Notes: generated by a model not told the origin, from the sequence alone. DNA of 64,000 nucleotides from CBDDGJ01 sp965199285 (GCA_965199285.1 OZ240687.1:1860001-1924000); one strand, 5' to 3'. Positions 33,624 through 42,981 are shown, counted from the stretch's first letter. Made by a program: numbers and translations.

Positions 33624-34295
33624 TTATAATTCATAAGCAATATCGGGCGGCGCGCCCTTTTTGCCGTTAAAATACCAGCGAATAAAGGGCAAATGCTCGC
33701 GGCCAAAAAATATCTCATCGTCAAACACATAGCTTGGTACCCCATAAATGCCATGTTCATGTAATTGCGCCTGCAAATCATCGTGAATATTGCGCCCTTC
33801 ATGGTTTTGATAATCGGTAAAGCCATCGGCGCTCACCCCCGCATCACGCAAACAGGCTTCAACCACGCTTGGATTTTCAATATCCAACTCGCGCCGCCAA
33901 AAGGCAGGATAGACGGCGGCAAAATAATCCTGCAATTTTTCGGGTGCTTTTTGCCTGACCCATAAAATCCCGATATTGGCAATACTGCTATCCCAGATTT
34001 TTTCTGTTCCTTTGAGCATATAGCCTTGCCGTTCGGCATAGCGGCGGCAATCGCGATAAGCGTAGCGGACAAAATTCCATTGCTGCGGGCTGCGCTTGGA
34101 TTGAACGACTTTCCCCTTTTTTTTCCGCGCTGAGCCCAAATAGCTCGGAATATCAAGCGTCAAGGGTCGCCAGTCAAACTCTATCCGCAATTCTTTTTGC
34201 AGCGCGAAACTCTGCCGTACCGCCACAAAGGCATAAGGGCTTTTAATATCGACATATAAAATAAGCGGCTGCTCAGATTTTAAGGCATTTAACAT
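33624..34295 (-). CDS. DsbA-fold oxidoreductase / 2-hydroxychromene-2-carboxylate isomerase-like, first copy
   Basis: A 223-aa protein of the same family as the next gene. LYVDIKSPYAFVAVRQSF at residues about 15-32 has the family's SPYAF site, and HGIYGVPSYVFDDEIFFGRE and HLPFIRWYF close it. The middle contains a lysine-rich insert (SARKKKGKVVQSKRSPQQWN). It is the first of a tandem pair; the two could act as a heterodimer. ATG 34295 is used, although TTG 34304 is also in frame. Confidence 0.8.
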   Translation of the reverse strand: MLNALKSEQPLILYVDIKSPYAFVAVRQSFALQKELRIEFDWRPLTLDIPSYLGSARKKKGKVVQSKRSPQQWNFVRYAYRDCRRYAERQGYMLKGTEKIWDSSIANIGILWVRQKAPEKLQDYFAAVYPAFWRRELDIENPSVVEACLRDAGVSADGFTDYQNHEGRNIHDDLQAQLHEHGIYGVPSYVFDDEIFFGREHLPFIRWYFNGKKGAPPDIAYEL

Positions 34296-34423
34296 GAGCG
34301 CCAATCATTGCCATTTTACAATGGCTGTCAAGGCTTGATACATTCTGGCATAATAAATATATGAATTGTATCATCCGCGCTTTCGGTCTATTCTGATTAT
34401 GAATATATAAAGAGGAAATCATA

Positions 34424-35023
34424 ATGTTTTTGTCGCGCTTATCCCTATTATCACTCATGATGGCAATGATAATGGCACTATCATCACTTCATATCGCTTT
34501 TGCCGAACAATTTAGCGAGAAAAACGGACAGAATATCTACCGCTTAGGGCGTTATGATGAAGCACTCACACATTGGGAGAAAGCAGCTGCCAATGGCGAT
34601 TCTGGAGCGGCCTACCGTCTCGCGCAGGAATATTTTGATGCGATTGTGGTGGAGCGCGACCTTGTCAAAGTCATCACCTACCTTAACCAAGCAAGCGCTG
34701 ATGGTGACCCGCGCGCGATGGCGGAGCTTGGTGATTTTTATGTCGATGGCAATGGGGTTCCGCAAGATTTAGAAAAAGCCGCACAATTATATTTGCAAGC
34801 CGCCAATAAAGGCTGGGGACATGCAATGTTTAATATTGCCACCATGTATGCGGATGGTGAGGGGATAGAGAAAAATCAAATCGAAGCCTATAAATTTTAT
34901 AGCCTGTCGCAGGATCGCGGATTTGCGCCCTTAGTTGAGGATGCGCTTGGTAAACTCTCGGCAAAAATGAGCGCCAAAGACATAAAAGAAGCGCAAAAAC
35001 GGGTTGAGAATTTTCGCAATTAA
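34424..35023 (+). CDS. Secreted Sel1-repeat protein
   Basis: A 199-aa protein with a signal peptide (MFLSRLSLLSLMMAMIMAL, cleavage probably after HIAFA near residue 28). It is followed by three to four Sel1-like TPR repeats of about 36 residues (YRLAQEYFDA, MAELGDFYVDGNGVPQD, MFNIATMYADGEGIEKNQ, AYKFYSLSQDRG). Sel1 proteins are scaffolds for protein contacts in the periplasm. No partner is evident. Confidence 0.85.
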   Translation: MFLSRLSLLSLMMAMIMALSSLHIAFAEQFSEKNGQNIYRLGRYDEALTHWEKAAANGDSGAAYRLAQEYFDAIVVERDLVKVITYLNQASADGDPRAMAELGDFYVDGNGVPQDLEKAAQLYLQAANKGWGHAMFNIATMYADGEGIEKNQIEAYKFYSLSQDRGFAPLVEDALGKLSAKMSAKDIKEAQKRVENFRN

Positions 35024-35179
35024 CCGAATCACTTCTCATAAAAACGCACAGAATAAGCCTAAATCATTTTTTAATCCCATGCAAGGCATTGTATTTTATA
35101 ATAAAAATACATGTATTTGACTATTTCGATCTAACCTTTAAAAATTCGGGATAGTTACATTATGAAGCGGGGAGCCGTT

Positions 35180-35770
35180 ATGGGAAAATTTATTAAATAT
35201 ATTATTGCTATTATACTTGTTATTGCACTTGGTCTCATTGGGTGGATTATTTTTACAGGACAATCCGGATCGGTTGAATCTGGCATCGTAACACATGAAG
35301 ATTGGGCGTTGCGTTGTAATACGGATAATCCTGCCGTGCCACCATGCGACATTATTCAACGTGCTATTGATAGTGAAACGGGTGAAGATCGCATGCTCTT
35401 CTCTGTCGCTCATTTAGGAAATGAAGGTATTGTCGGTGTACAGGTTTGGTTTTCATCTGGGGTTTTGGTTTCCGGCGGTGTGCGTGTTGAAGTTGATGGT
35501 GAAGATGTTCTGGAAGGCTTACAATTTACGCGCTGCGAAACAACAGGTTGTTTTGTTGAAGGGGTTTTCTTATCTTCAGCACTTGCTGCTTTTAAAGAAG
35601 GTCGGCAAGCCGCGATCGCAATTCTAAGTGATGTGGGAGAGCGTCGCATTATGCCGATCTCTCTCAAAGGATATACTGCAGCTTATGAAGAAATGCGCAA
35701 GAGCAATGAAGACTGGTTCGAACATCGTCCTGAGCCCGAAACAACCAGCGAGCAGCCATCAGAAGGCTAA
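35180..35770 (+). CDS. Invasion-associated locus B (IalB) family protein
   Basis: A 196-aa protein. An N-terminal membrane anchor (FIKYIIAIILVIALGLIGWI) precedes an IalB domain with HEDWALRCN, CDIIQRAIDSETGEDRML, VLVSGGVRVEVDGE, RCETTGCFVEG and IMPISLKGYTAAYEEM. ATG 35180 is preferred because GGGGAG lies 6 nt upstream; the ATG at 35162 has no such site. IalB family proteins are widespread in non-pathogenic alphaproteobacteria and their role is unclear. A clear terminator follows. Confidence 0.87.
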   Translation: MGKFIKYIIAIILVIALGLIGWIIFTGQSGSVESGIVTHEDWALRCNTDNPAVPPCDIIQRAIDSETGEDRMLFSVAHLGNEGIVGVQVWFSSGVLVSGGVRVEVDGEDVLEGLQFTRCETTGCFVEGVFLSSALAAFKEGRQAAIAILSDVGERRIMPISLKGYTAAYEEMRKSNEDWFEHRPEPETTSEQPSEG

Positions 35771-35810
35771 TTTAGCCTCAAATATTATATTGACTTACAA
35801 ATATATTCTT

Positions 35811-35840
35811 AAAAAGAGCGGGGAAATCCCGCCCTTTTTT
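35811..35840 (+). terminator. Rho-independent terminator after the IalB-family gene
   Basis: AAAAAG-A-GCGGG, loop GAAAT, CCCGC-CCTTTTTT: a GC stem with A-rich and T-rich flanks that also pair, so it may work in both directions. It is 40 nt after the stop at 35770. Confidence 0.85.
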
Positions 35841-35959
35841 ATAATCTGCCTCCATATAACTCTCTCCTAAATCCAAATCCCTTGTTTCTCTAAACAAGAG
35901 CACTGGGAGCCCATCCGTTTTCTTTTCCATAAATGTTTTTTGAAAAACAGCTCGATCAA

Positions 35960-36679
35960 TTAATTCAGTAAAGCAAAATAAGCTCTTATCCGCGCAGCGT
36001 TTGTACCAAGATCAGAAATACCCACGCGTGAGACCGAGCGCATATCAACCCGCGTTGCTTGGTCGCTGGCGGTAAGGCGGATGACCACATCATCCTTAAA
36101 TCCGATAAGGCGGGTGGTGGCAGTGGCTTCAATTTCACCTGCCTCAGTATCGGCGCGGATAATCTGCCAGCCCATAGCGAGAGCCGCTTTATGGGCAGCG
36201 GCAAAACTTTCATCTATATTTGTTGTAAGCATGAGCGGTTGAATATCTTTATAGAAACCTTGCTGCAACTTAATCGCTTCAGGCTTAATCTCCAAACTAT
36301 TTTGCCCCATGCCGCGATGCCGCATAAGCTCAGAAAAAAGCGGCGGGTTTTCTACATCAGTGGTAATATCATGAATGGGCGGCACATGTCGATTTTGCAC
36401 TGCGCCAAAAAAGGGGAAAATCACGATGAAAGATAAAACCATGCTCGCCACTGGAGCGAACTTACTGGCATCGCTGTTTTTGAAAAAAATCGCGAGCAAG
36501 CTGCCGCCCGCCAGAACAAGCGCAACCCCTGCCAGAACAGCCGCCAGCGCAAAGCCGAAAACCGGAAACCGATAATCAACAATACCCAGCCGAAAACCAA
36601 TAATACAGACAGCAATCATAATCACTGCCAAGATAGATAGATGATTGCTTAATCGCGACATTCCTTCAATCGTAAACAT
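35960..36679 (-). CDS. DUF1499 family membrane protein
   Basis: A 239-aa protein. Three hydrophobic segments fill residues about 12-115 (LSILAVIMIAVCIIGFRLGI, FGFALAAVLAGVALVLAG, ASMVLSFIVIFPFFGAV). The DUF1499 domain follows: PPIHDITTDVENPPLFSEL, AHKAALAMGWQIIRAD, IEATATTRLIGFKDDVVIRL and DMRSVSRVGISDLGTNAARI. The start at 36679 has GGGAAG 6 nt upstream. Function unknown. It follows the acyl-CoA ligase gene by 14 nt. Confidence 0.87.
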   Translation of the reverse strand: MFTIEGMSRLSNHLSILAVIMIAVCIIGFRLGIVDYRFPVFGFALAAVLAGVALVLAGGSLLAIFFKNSDASKFAPVASMVLSFIVIFPFFGAVQNRHVPPIHDITTDVENPPLFSELMRHRGMGQNSLEIKPEAIKLQQGFYKDIQPLMLTTNIDESFAAAHKAALAMGWQIIRADTEAGEIEATATTRLIGFKDDVVIRLTASDQATRVDMRSVSRVGISDLGTNAARIRAYFALLN

Positions 36680-36693
36680 GTATCTTCCCTTCC

Positions 36694-38325
36694 CTAAGAA
36701 GCAGTAGGCAATTTATAATCAGAAAATTGCTCCCGCAATGTGAGTTTCTGAATTTTGCCGGTTGCAGTATGCGGTATGTCATCGACAAACACTACATCAT
36801 CGGGCATCCACCATTTGGCGATTTTACCTTCAAGATAGCTAAGCACATCTTCCTTAGCAACCTCTTCGCCCTCTTTATTCACAATGATAAGCAAGGGGCG
36901 TTCATCCCATTTTGGATGCGCGATACCAATCACCGCCGCTTCCGCCACCCCTGGACAGCCCACCGCAATATTTTCAACCTCGATTGAGGAAATCCATTCG
37001 CCACCGGATTTAATCACATCTTTCGAGCGGTCGGTAATCTGCATAAAGCCAAAGGGGTCAATCGTCGCCACATCACCGGTATTGAAATAGCCATCTTCAT
37101 CCAATATCTCGCCGCCATCGCCCTTAATATATTGGCCAATAATGAACGGCCCGCGCACTTTCAAATGGCCAAAGGCTTTGCCATCATGCGGCAGCTCATT
37201 ATTATCATCATCGGTGATTTTCATTTCCACCAGATAAGGGGCGCGGCCTTGCTTAATCTTAATATCCATCTGGCCATCAAAATCGAGCTCTTCCATGCCG
37301 GCCTTAAAGGTGGCGATAGTGCCAAGCGGTGACATTTCTGTCATCCCCCATGCGTGTTTGACTTCAACCTCATAATCGCGCTCGAATTTTTCAAGCATCA
37401 CGCGCGGAATGGCAGAACCGCCAATCGCCACCGAATTAAGATGCGGCAGTTTCAGATTATGGGCTTCCATATGTTGAAGCAACATCAGCCAAACGGTCGG
37501 AACCGCAGCGGTGAAAGACACTTTTTCATCTGTCAGCAATTCATAAATGCTCTCGCCATCCATATGCGGTCCGGGGTTTACAATGCTCGCACCAGAGGCA
37601 GGGGCAGATAAAGCCAGCCCCCATGCATTGGCATGGAACATCGGCACGACGGGCATCACATTATCAATACTGCGAATGCCCATAACATCGGCATTATTTG
37701 CGACCAGCGTGTGCAATACATTGGAGCGATGCGTATAGCAAACCCCTTTTGGGTTACCTGTCGTGCCAGAGGTATAGCACATGCCGCACGGATCGGTTTC
37801 GTTCACTTTAACCCAATTAAAATCGCCATTTTGTCCATCCACCAAATCTTCATAGCAATGCACATTTGGCAAAGATGTTTCGGGCATATTTTTGGCATCA
37901 GTCATAATGATAAAATGTTTCACCGCTTTTATCTCATTGGCAATGCCTTCCAAAATAGGGATGAATGTCGTATCCAGCAAAATCGCCTTATCTTCAGCAT
38001 GGTTAATAATATAGATAAGCTGTTCGGGGAAGAGGCGCGGATTAAGCGTGTGATAGACCCCGCCAATGCCAGTAATCCCATACCAGCTTTCGAGATGCCG
38101 ATGCGTATTCCACGCCAGCGTTGCAATCACATCGCCACGACTTAAACCGAGCTTGCCAAATGCTTGTGACAATTTGCGCGCCCGCAAATGCGCCTCATTA
38201 TATGTCTCACGATGAATATCGCCTTCAACCAGCCGCGAGACAATCTCGCGCTCGCCATGATACCGATGCGCATGATCCAAAACGCCATTCATTAATAATG
38301 GCATATCCTGCATAGCTCCAAACAT
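36694..38325 (-). CDS. Acyl-CoA ligase, DmdB-like (3-methylthiopropionyl-CoA ligase or fatty-acyl-CoA synthetase)
   Basis: A 543-aa ANL-superfamily enzyme that activates a carboxylic acid with ATP and CoA. The AMP-binding motif is CYTSGTTGNPKGVCYTHRS, followed by MTEMSPLG, GYFNTGDVATIDPFG, DRSKDVIKSGGEWISS, and the catalytic lysine in PHTATGKIQKLTL. NTLNPRLFPEQLIYIINHAE-type wording (HTLNPRLFPEQLIYIINH) resembles DmdB of roseobacters and SAR116, which acts in DMSP demethylation. Other medium- or long-chain acids are possible. The start at 38325 has AGGGGG upstream. No dmdA, dmdC or dmdD is seen nearby. Confidence 0.85.
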   Translation of the reverse strand: MFGAMQDMPLLMNGVLDHAHRYHGEREIVSRLVEGDIHRETYNEAHLRARKLSQAFGKLGLSRGDVIATLAWNTHRHLESWYGITGIGGVYHTLNPRLFPEQLIYIINHAEDKAILLDTTFIPILEGIANEIKAVKHFIIMTDAKNMPETSLPNVHCYEDLVDGQNGDFNWVKVNETDPCGMCYTSGTTGNPKGVCYTHRSNVLHTLVANNADVMGIRSIDNVMPVVPMFHANAWGLALSAPASGASIVNPGPHMDGESIYELLTDEKVSFTAAVPTVWLMLLQHMEAHNLKLPHLNSVAIGGSAIPRVMLEKFERDYEVEVKHAWGMTEMSPLGTIATFKAGMEELDFDGQMDIKIKQGRAPYLVEMKITDDDNNELPHDGKAFGHLKVRGPFIIGQYIKGDGGEILDEDGYFNTGDVATIDPFGFMQITDRSKDVIKSGGEWISSIEVENIAVGCPGVAEAAVIGIAHPKWDERPLLIIVNKEGEEVAKEDVLSYLEGKIAKWWMPDDVVFVDDIPHTATGKIQKLTLREQFSDYKLPTAS

Positions 38326-38406
38326 ATTTATCCCCCTCATTTAAGTATTGATTTTTATATAAAGAATTGGAAAGATAGTCGCAAATTGCAAAAGGGGCAA
38401 GAGAAG

Positions 38407-39852
38407 ATGGAAAAAATTCACCAAAAAACGGCTTTGGAACTCGCCGCGCTTATCAAACATAAAGAGGTTTCATCGCAGGAGGTGACGGCGCATTTCATCG
38501 CGCGCATAGAAACCCATAATCCGAAAATAAACACAGTCATTGCCGAACGCTTTGACGATGCCTTAAAAGACGCGGAAGCGTTTGATAATAACCCGCAAAC
38601 CGGTGCATTTGCCGGCGTGCCAATGACGATTAAGGATTGCTTTGAAGTGGATGGCCTTACTTGCGAAATCGGCAATCCAGCATGGCAAGGTAAGCTCTCT
38701 CAGGCTGATAGCGTGGTGGCGCAAAAGCTGCGACAACAGGGGGTGATTTTTCTTGGCAAAACCAATACGCCGCTTTTTGCGGGCGATTGGCAAAGTTATA
38801 ATGATTTGCATGGCACGACCAATAATCCTTGGCATTTAGAGCATACACCAGGTGGCTCTTCCGGCGGTTCGGGTGCAGCGCTTGCGGCGGGTATGACACC
38901 GCTTGAATATGGCAGCGATATTGGTGGCTCGATTCGGGTTCCGGCGCATTATTGCGGCCTATTTGGGCACAAGCCTACCCTTAATCTGGTAAGCGCGCGC
39001 GGGCATGTGCCGCCGGCGCATGGCGATGTTGCCGAAAGCAATCTGGCAGTGGTAGGGCCGCTTGCCAAAAGCACCGATGATTTGAACGCGGCACTCGCCG
39101 CAACAATGGGATTGCTACCGCCAAAATCAGCCGCTTTGCAGTTGCAACTGCCTGCGCCCCGCGCCACATCCGCGAAAGGCTTACGGGTTGGCATTTGGGC
39201 AGATGACCCTTATTGTGAAGTTGATAAGGAAATCACCGCTACCATTGAAACCGCCGGTAAAAAGCTGGAAGAAGCAGGCGCGCAGGTGCAAATCATCACG
39301 CCAGATTTTGATTTTGCCGAACAGGTGAAAATTTTTATGATGATGCTCAATCCGATTATCGGCATGGGCTTCCCGCCATCGGTGAAGAAAAATTTGCGTG
39401 CGTATATTGACGCCCATGCGGGTGAGGAAAATCTGCGCATGTGGCAAGCGCAAGGCATCCTATTGGGCGCGGCGGAATGGAATGAGTGGAATGAAAAACG
39501 CTGGAAGCTAGGTGAAATATGGGCGCGGCTTTTTGAGCAAATTGATGTGCTCTTCTGCCCGGTCACGCCAAGCCCTGCCATGCCGCATACGCAAGCAAAC
39601 GATGTCCATGCCCGCACCATGGTGGTGAATGGCAAAACCCGCCCCTATTTTGAAAATATCATCTGGGCATCGCTGCCTATCACTTGTGGTCTGCCCGCGA
39701 CGGCGGTTCCGCTTGGCACGCATAGTAGCGGGCTACCAATGGGGATGCAGATTATCGGCCCCTATTGGGAAGATAATACCCCACTTGCGACTGCCAAAAT
39801 ATTAGAAGATATGGGCTATACGGCAGAGCTCGCGCCTGATTTTCGGGATTAA
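38407..39852 (+). CDS. Amidase (amidase signature family)
   Basis: A 481-aa serine hydrolase with Ser-cisSer-Lys triad: lysine in GVPMTIKDCFEVDGL, serines in TPGGSSGGSGAALAAG and the oxyanion loop GSDIGGSIRVPAHYCGLFG. LPMGMQIIGPYWEDNTPLA is near the end. The substrate amide is unknown. It is not GatA: no gatB or gatC is adjacent. The start is ATG 38407 with a purine-rich AAGAGAAG upstream. TTG 38386 is in frame but weaker. Confidence 0.87.
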   Translation: MEKIHQKTALELAALIKHKEVSSQEVTAHFIARIETHNPKINTVIAERFDDALKDAEAFDNNPQTGAFAGVPMTIKDCFEVDGLTCEIGNPAWQGKLSQADSVVAQKLRQQGVIFLGKTNTPLFAGDWQSYNDLHGTTNNPWHLEHTPGGSSGGSGAALAAGMTPLEYGSDIGGSIRVPAHYCGLFGHKPTLNLVSARGHVPPAHGDVAESNLAVVGPLAKSTDDLNAALAATMGLLPPKSAALQLQLPAPRATSAKGLRVGIWADDPYCEVDKEITATIETAGKKLEEAGAQVQIITPDFDFAEQVKIFMMMLNPIIGMGFPPSVKKNLRAYIDAHAGEENLRMWQAQGILLGAAEWNEWNEKRWKLGEIWARLFEQIDVLFCPVTPSPAMPHTQANDVHARTMVVNGKTRPYFENIIWASLPITCGLPATAVPLGTHSSGLPMGMQIIGPYWEDNTPLATAKILEDMGYTAELAPDFRD

Positions 39853-39884
39853 ATGATTTTCAAAATTAGACGTTTTTCGTTCAC

Positions 39885-40085
39885 AGTTTTCTTCGCTCAC
39901 GCTCATGATACCTGCCCATTGTCTTAAAAAAGAGGGCGCGCCGCAATTTATCATAAAAGATGGCGGCGGGCTTGCAGTTTACTTTTTAGGCAGCAAGCCC
40001 TTCTTTTTCCATGTAAGCATCGAGTAAAATGCTGCCGCATCAACTTATCTCACTTCACTTCGTTTCGCTCGGTTGATGCGGCAGC
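39885..40085. repeat. Repeat mosaic with palindrome of the GCATCAAC family (copy C)
   Basis: The gap 39853-40253 holds no gene but a string of short repeats. AGTTTTCTTCGCTCACG (39885-39901) and TCTTAAAAAAGAGGG (39922-39936) are also found, inverted, at 30344-30360 and 30300-30314. GTTTACTTTTTAGGCA (39977-39992) followed by CCATGTAAGCATCGAGT (40009-40025) parallels 10244-10259 and CCATGTAACCATAGAGT near 10272. GCTGCCGCATCAAC (40031-40044) / GTTGATGCGGCAGC (40072-40085) is a perfect 14-bp stem. Modules keep the same order at two loci, which points to copying of a composite unit. Confidence 0.7.
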
Positions 40086-40253
40086 GTTCTGGTGATACAC
40101 AAGATTTATCGGATGCCTTGCTTGCCGCTAAACTAGCACAATCCTATCCCCCTAAAAAAAGCTGGTGTGAGTAAGGGGATGACTGCCCCCTATAGATGTC
40201 CTTGAATTATATGTGATTTGGCATAATATAGGCCATAATATAGGAAAGCGGGG

Positions 40254-40928
40254 ATGAAGATTATAAGAAATCTGGTGATTGGGCTATTGCTCTTATGTGC
40301 ACTAGTATTTGCAGCGGCGTTTTGGGGCGTATTTTTTTCGCCGCGTCCGCCGCTTACAATCGAAGCTGAAACTCTGGCAGGCGATGGGAGCTTGGTTGAT
40401 TATTGCCAATTACCAGTGCTGGATGGAAGCGGCAAAAGAGCCATCGATATTCCCAAAGCGAATACACCAAATTGTGCTTATTCACATTTTCCGCTCCCCG
40501 TGCTGCGGGATTGTACCGAACCATTGGTAGAGGGGGCGGATGATATTCGCGGTCTCTGGCAAGCCGTAGAAGGAGACCATACCGGCCATGTCGAGCGGGT
40601 TGAGCAATGTGGCTCACGGGTGGTGGTTACAAGTTCCGGTATTATTCATGATTATGGTCCCAATAGCACGGGCGGGTTAAATACCAATGATACATTAGGG
40701 CGGGTGGTTTTCACAATCGGTGATAAGCCCTATTGCCCTCGCACCTCGGCAAGCATGATCTGGAACAAGAAAGTGCTTGATTTTCATGTCTTTGGGTGGG
40801 GCCCAGTGGTGGTACGCCGGTACAGACAAGGCGAATTTTTGATCTGGGAATATGCCGATGGCAGTGTGAATAAAATGAAACGGATTTGCACCTTGCCCGC
40901 CGCCCATAAAATCCCAAAACCACGATAA
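40254..40928 (+). CDS. Membrane-anchored protein of unknown function
   Basis: A 224-aa protein. The N-terminal span (MKIIRNLVIGLLLLCALVFA) is a signal anchor or uncleaved signal peptide. The exported part is rich in conserved-looking cysteines (DYCQLPV, TPNCAYSH, RDCTEPL, EQCGSRV, PYCPRTS, RICTLP) and has GHVERVEQCGSRVVVTSSG, TIGDKPYCPRTSASMIWN and VFGWGPVVVRRYRQGEFLIW. This looks like a beta-rich fold with disulfides. It resembles hypothetical proteins I recall from other Proteobacteria, but no function is known. Confidence 0.8.
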   Translation: MKIIRNLVIGLLLLCALVFAAAFWGVFFSPRPPLTIEAETLAGDGSLVDYCQLPVLDGSGKRAIDIPKANTPNCAYSHFPLPVLRDCTEPLVEGADDIRGLWQAVEGDHTGHVERVEQCGSRVVVTSSGIIHDYGPNSTGGLNTNDTLGRVVFTIGDKPYCPRTSASMIWNKKVLDFHVFGWGPVVVRRYRQGEFLIWEYADGSVNKMKRICTLPAAHKIPKPR

Positions 40929-40971
40929 TTATGGTAAATATTAATTTTTAAGCAATGAAGGGAACGCGAAA

Positions 40972-42012
40972 ATGCAGCAGGTAGAATTAATGGGAGCACC
41001 GGGGTCGCCTTATACCCGCAAAATGCTGGCGCTGATGCGGTTTCGGCATATTCCTTATAAGGTACGCTGGCGGACGGCTAATATTTCCGCTGCCGCACAT
41101 CGGCAGAAACAATATCCGCAACCGAAAACCCCTTTATTACCAACCTATTATCTACCAGATGCACAAGGTGAACTAGAAGCAGTGACAGATTCCAGTCCGA
41201 TCTTACGGCGGTTTGAAGAGGAATATCAGGGGCGGCATTGCATCCCCACAAATCCTGTACTGGCATTTCTCAATTGGCTGATTGAAGATTATGCTGATGA
41301 GTGGCTAACCAAGGCAATGTTTCATTATCGCTGGCATTATCAGGCTGATATTCAAAAGGCAGGCTCAATATTACCGCGCTGGCATAATATTAGCGCTTCG
41401 GATGATGAGATTGCCCCACTTTCGAAAATGATTAGCGAGCGGCAAATTGATCGCCTTTCTTATGTTGGGTCTAATGACGTCACAAAATCTGTCATTGAAG
41501 AGAGCTTTCAGCGTTTTCTTGCAATTTTTAATGCGCATTTGCAAGATGCGGGGTTTTTATTCGGGGCGCGACCGGCTTCGGCAGATTTTGCAATTTATGG
41601 CCAGCTCACACAGCTCGCGCTGTTTGATCCCACCCCGCGTGAGCTTATCACCGAGACCTTTCCTCGCATCTATGCCTGGACGGAAGTGATGGAAGATTTG
41701 TCGGGCTATGAAGTTGATGAAGAGGATTGGTGTGAGACAGCTAAACTTCCCGCCACGCTGATTGCGCTATTAACTGAAATTGGTTCACTTTATCTGCCCT
41801 ACTTACATGCCAATGCCGAAGCGGTCATCGCAGGGGCAGAGCAAGTGGATACGGAACTTGCCGGTAAACGCTGGAGCCAGAATCCCTTTCCCTATCAGGT
41901 CAAATGCTTGAACTGGATAAAAGAGCAATATGTTGCTCTTTCTGCTGATGACAAGGAGCATCTTAGCGCATTGCTGGCGGACACAAATCTGACCGCCCAG
42001 CTTTTATCCTAA
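40972..42012 (+). CDS. Glutathione S-transferase family protein
   Basis: A 346-aa protein. An N-terminal thioredoxin-like domain (ELMGAPGSPYTRKMLALMRF, TDSSPILRRFEEEY) is followed by an all-helical C-terminal domain with AGFLFGARPASADFAIYGQL, the GST helix-capping region. It is longer than common GSTs (about 210 aa), with roughly 100 extra C-terminal residues (LYLPYLHANAEAVIAG onwards). The catalytic residue would be serine (GSPYTR). Substrate unknown. Confidence 0.82.
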   Translation: MQQVELMGAPGSPYTRKMLALMRFRHIPYKVRWRTANISAAAHRQKQYPQPKTPLLPTYYLPDAQGELEAVTDSSPILRRFEEEYQGRHCIPTNPVLAFLNWLIEDYADEWLTKAMFHYRWHYQADIQKAGSILPRWHNISASDDEIAPLSKMISERQIDRLSYVGSNDVTKSVIEESFQRFLAIFNAHLQDAGFLFGARPASADFAIYGQLTQLALFDPTPRELITETFPRIYAWTEVMEDLSGYEVDEEDWCETAKLPATLIALLTEIGSLYLPYLHANAEAVIAGAEQVDTELAGKRWSQNPFPYQVKCLNWIKEQYVALSADDKEHLSALLADTNLTAQLLS

Positions 42013-42129
42013 TTATCTGTCATCTGGAAGATACGTTTTTGCTTTGCATGTGGCGTGCTTTCTGCTACGAATCCGCGTTAGATAGGCTGAAAACTTAAAG
42101 CATGTGAGTGAGACTAAAGGGAGACGATT

Positions 42130-42981
42130 ATGGCCGTAAAATTTGAAGGTACAAAGGATTATATTGCAACAGAAGATTTGCGTGTCGCGGTAAACGCGGC
42201 GTTGACACTGGAGCGGCCTTTATTGGTGAAAGGTGAACCTGGTACGGGCAAAACAGTGCTGGCGGAAGAAGTCGCAAAGGCTTTGGATATGCCGCTGATT
42301 ACCTGGCATATTAAATCGACAACCAAAGCCCAACAAGGGCTTTATGAATATGATGCGATCACCCGCTTGCGCGACAGCCAGCTTGGTGATGAGCGTGTCA
42401 AGGATGTGAAAAACTATATTAATCGCGGCAAATTATGGGAGGCTTTTGAACAAAAAGGGCGCTGCATTTTGCTGATTGATGAGATTGATAAAGCGGATAT
42501 TGAATTTCCTAATGATTTACTGCAAGAACTCGACCGGATGGAGTTTTTTGTTTATGAAACGGGCGAAACCATTAAGGCTGAAACCCGTCCGCTTGTTATT
42601 ATCACCTCAAATAATGAAAAAGAATTGCCGGATGCGTTTTTGCGGCGCTGCTTTTTCCACTATATATCATTTCCGGATGCCGAGACGATGACAGAAATTA
42701 TCAATGTGCATTTCCCAGACATTAAAGACCGGTTGGTAAAGGATGCGTTGGCGAAATTCTATGAAGTGCGCGATGTCCCAGGCTTAAAGAAAAAGCCATC
42801 CACCTCTGAGCTTTTGGATTGGCTGAAATTATTGATGAATGAGGATGTCGATCTGGAAACATTGCGCGAGCAGGACCCGAGCAAACTTATTCCACCATTG
42901 CATGGGGCGCTTCTCAAAAATGAACAGGATGTTCATTTGTTTGAGCGTCTGGCATTTTTGGCACGCCGCGAGCGTAATTAG
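42130..42981 (+). CDS. MoxR-family AAA+ ATPase
   Basis: A 283-aa AAA+ chaperone. Walker A is KGEPGTGKTVLAEEVAKAL, Walker B CILLIDEIDKADIEF, sensor 1 PLVIITSNNEKELPDAFLRR with the arginine finger. It pairs with the VWA-domain gene 30 nt downstream. Such MoxR-VWA pairs mature metal- or cofactor-containing enzymes (CoxD-CoxE assist the Mo/Cu CO dehydrogenase). No such client is next to it. Confidence 0.92.
   Translation: MAVKFEGTKDYIATEDLRVAVNAALTLERPLLVKGEPGTGKTVLAEEVAKALDMPLITWHIKSTTKAQQGLYEYDAITRLRDSQLGDERVKDVKNYINRGKLWEAFEQKGRCILLIDEIDKADIEFPNDLLQELDRMEFFVYETGETIKAETRPLVIITSNNEKELPDAFLRRCFFHYISFPDAETMTEIINVHFPDIKDRLVKDALAKFYEVRDVPGLKKKPSTSELLDWLKLLMNEDVDLETLREQDPSKLIPPLHGALLKNEQDVHLFERLAFLARRERN

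Noticed and set aside
39986..40012. Nine-codon frame MEKEGLAA on the minus strand, reminiscent of a tmRNA tag ending LAA
   Set aside because: No tRNA-like domain or tmRNA pseudoknots lie around it, and the related module at 10244-10275 does not encode such an ending.
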